Shown: positions 63,438-64,000 of the stretch, piece by piece | Numbering within the stretch: position 1 is the first letter of the stretch | Layout: each line of letters begins with the position of its first letter | Assembly: GCF_018100925.1 (NCBI RefSeq) | Contig: NZ_JAGJEH010000009.1 | Span: 124,001 to 188,000 of the forward strand | Direction: 5' to 3' | From: Pseudoalteromonas luteoviolacea | GTDB taxonomy: Bacteria > Pseudomonadota > Gammaproteobacteria > Enterobacterales > Alteromonadaceae | DNA length: 64,000 nt | The notes under the pieces: generated by a model | The model's database searches: none | What the model was told of the DNA's origin: nothing | Seen by the model: only the letters and a program-made list of their open reading frames with translations | Program-made: the position numbers and the translations under genes

Positions 63438-64000
63438 TTAAAGGCCAAATACAACCTTTTCACTCTTCAACATTTTGCTGCTCAACATAGTGAAAATAGC
63501 AAACAAGGCCAATGTGCCAAAAGACGATAATATCACTTGCATCAGAGGGAGTTCATTACCCTTGATAACCTCAATCATGGCGTACTGCTGCGCTGCAATG
63601 GGGATCCATTGTACATAGTCGGTCGCGATATCATAGGTTGTCATCATACTCAAACCGATGGGTACAAATAACACAAAAGCAACGTAAGACTGAGCCTCTT
63701 TAAACGACTTTGCCATAAAGGAGACAAACACAAGTAGACTCGCCGACATCAAGGCAATAGGTAACCCTATAAGAGTGCAAAATAGTATAAACATAACGTC
63801 TAAATTGATGCTAAAACCAAGCTGCTCCCATGGCACCATGCCATATGCGAACTTGGAAACAATCAAGACTAAAACCAATCCTATCATCGAATAACTGGCG
63901 ATGGCAGCCACTTTTGCTAACACTATTTGCGTGCTACTCAATGGGTGGCTTAATAGGAGCGCCAATGAATTCCGCTCTCGTTCACCTGCACTGGTGTCAA
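63438..64000 (-). CDS. NatB-like ABC-2 permease, 5' part outside window
   Basis: The frame is open to the right edge and encodes the C-terminal 187 residues of an ABC-2 type permease. The first visible part, DTSAGERERNSLALLLSHPLS, is the conserved motif of NatB and similar Na+ or drug export permeases, followed by about five membrane segments. The complete gene would be ~400 residues. An ATP-binding partner (NatA-like) is expected just beyond the window on the same strand. Confidence 0.85.
   Translation of the reverse strand, partial: DTSAGERERNSLALLLSHPLSSTQIVLAKVAAIASYSMIGLVLVLIVSKFAYGMVPWEQLGFSINLDVMFILFCTLIGLPIALMSASLLVFVSFMAKSFKEAQSYVAFVLFVPIGLSMMTTYDIATDYVQWIPIAAQQYAMIEVIKGNELPLMQVILSSFGTLALFAIFTMLSSKMLKSEKVVFGL

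Overview
The window looks like chromosomal DNA of a low-GC marine gammaproteobacterium, most likely Pseudoalteromonas or a close relative in the Alteromonadales. This is inferred from gene order (lrp beside ftsK with a divergent ald; thrS-infC-rpmI-rplT), from families typical of this group (CsiV, DUF3010, DUF3862, BicA-type SulP, yceI with cytochrome b561) and from overall composition. No tRNA, rRNA, insertion sequence, prophage or CRISPR array was seen. The first gene (ftsK, minus strand) and the last gene (a NatB-like permease, minus strand) are cut by the window edges.

Region by region. 1-9.8 kb: ftsK, lrp, alanine dehydrogenase, an HDOD protein, a chemoreceptor, a PilZ-like protein and the two-gene agmatine-to-putrescine pathway. 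9.8-15.2 kb: mfd, csiV and small envelope proteins. 15.2-24.7 kb is an accessory block of secreted proteins: a Calx-beta/DUF4114-like protein, three tandem anchorless YadA-head-like beta-roll proteins behind a hairpin-rich leader, a membrane AraC regulator, an orphan receiver protein, and two secreted proteins. 24.9-27.3 kb: an iron-regulated ChaN lipoprotein, another lipoprotein behind a perfect 36-bp palindrome, and a VOC protein. 27.4-34.6 kb: a minus-strand cluster of HlyD-like adaptor, MacB-type ATPase, permease, NtrC-type regulator and histidine kinase, with a candidate sigma-54 promoter and an inverted repeat in front. 35-40 kb: a TPR protein, a DM9/DUF3421-like secreted protein, DUF2235, DUF1330, a 50-residue double-glycine leader peptide, a yeast-type cytosine deaminase, and a small frameshifted membrane gene. 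40-48.6 kb: yceI/b561, LysR, cupin, SulP, a second Lrp-family regulator, YcbL-type hydrolase, M14 peptidase and SDR. 48.7-52 kb: the thrS-infC-rpmI-rplT translation operon, with recognisable RNA control elements. 52.2-64 kb: an EEP-family nuclease/phosphatase, DUF3010, an ABC exporter, a TetR regulator divergent from an RND efflux pair across three 33-bp-spaced operator copies, a periplasmic TPR-GGDEF protein and the NatB-like permease.

The most useful observations beyond gene calling are these: an AUU start for infC; two tRNA-Thr anticodon-like hairpins before thrS; the triplicate TetR operator; the sigma-54 promoter with upstream dyad that probably makes the MacB-type efflux operon autoregulated by its own encoded regulator; the overlooked double-glycine peptide; and the anchorless YadA-head trio with its structured leader. 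All assignments come from reading the sequence and recalled family knowledge. No searches were run.
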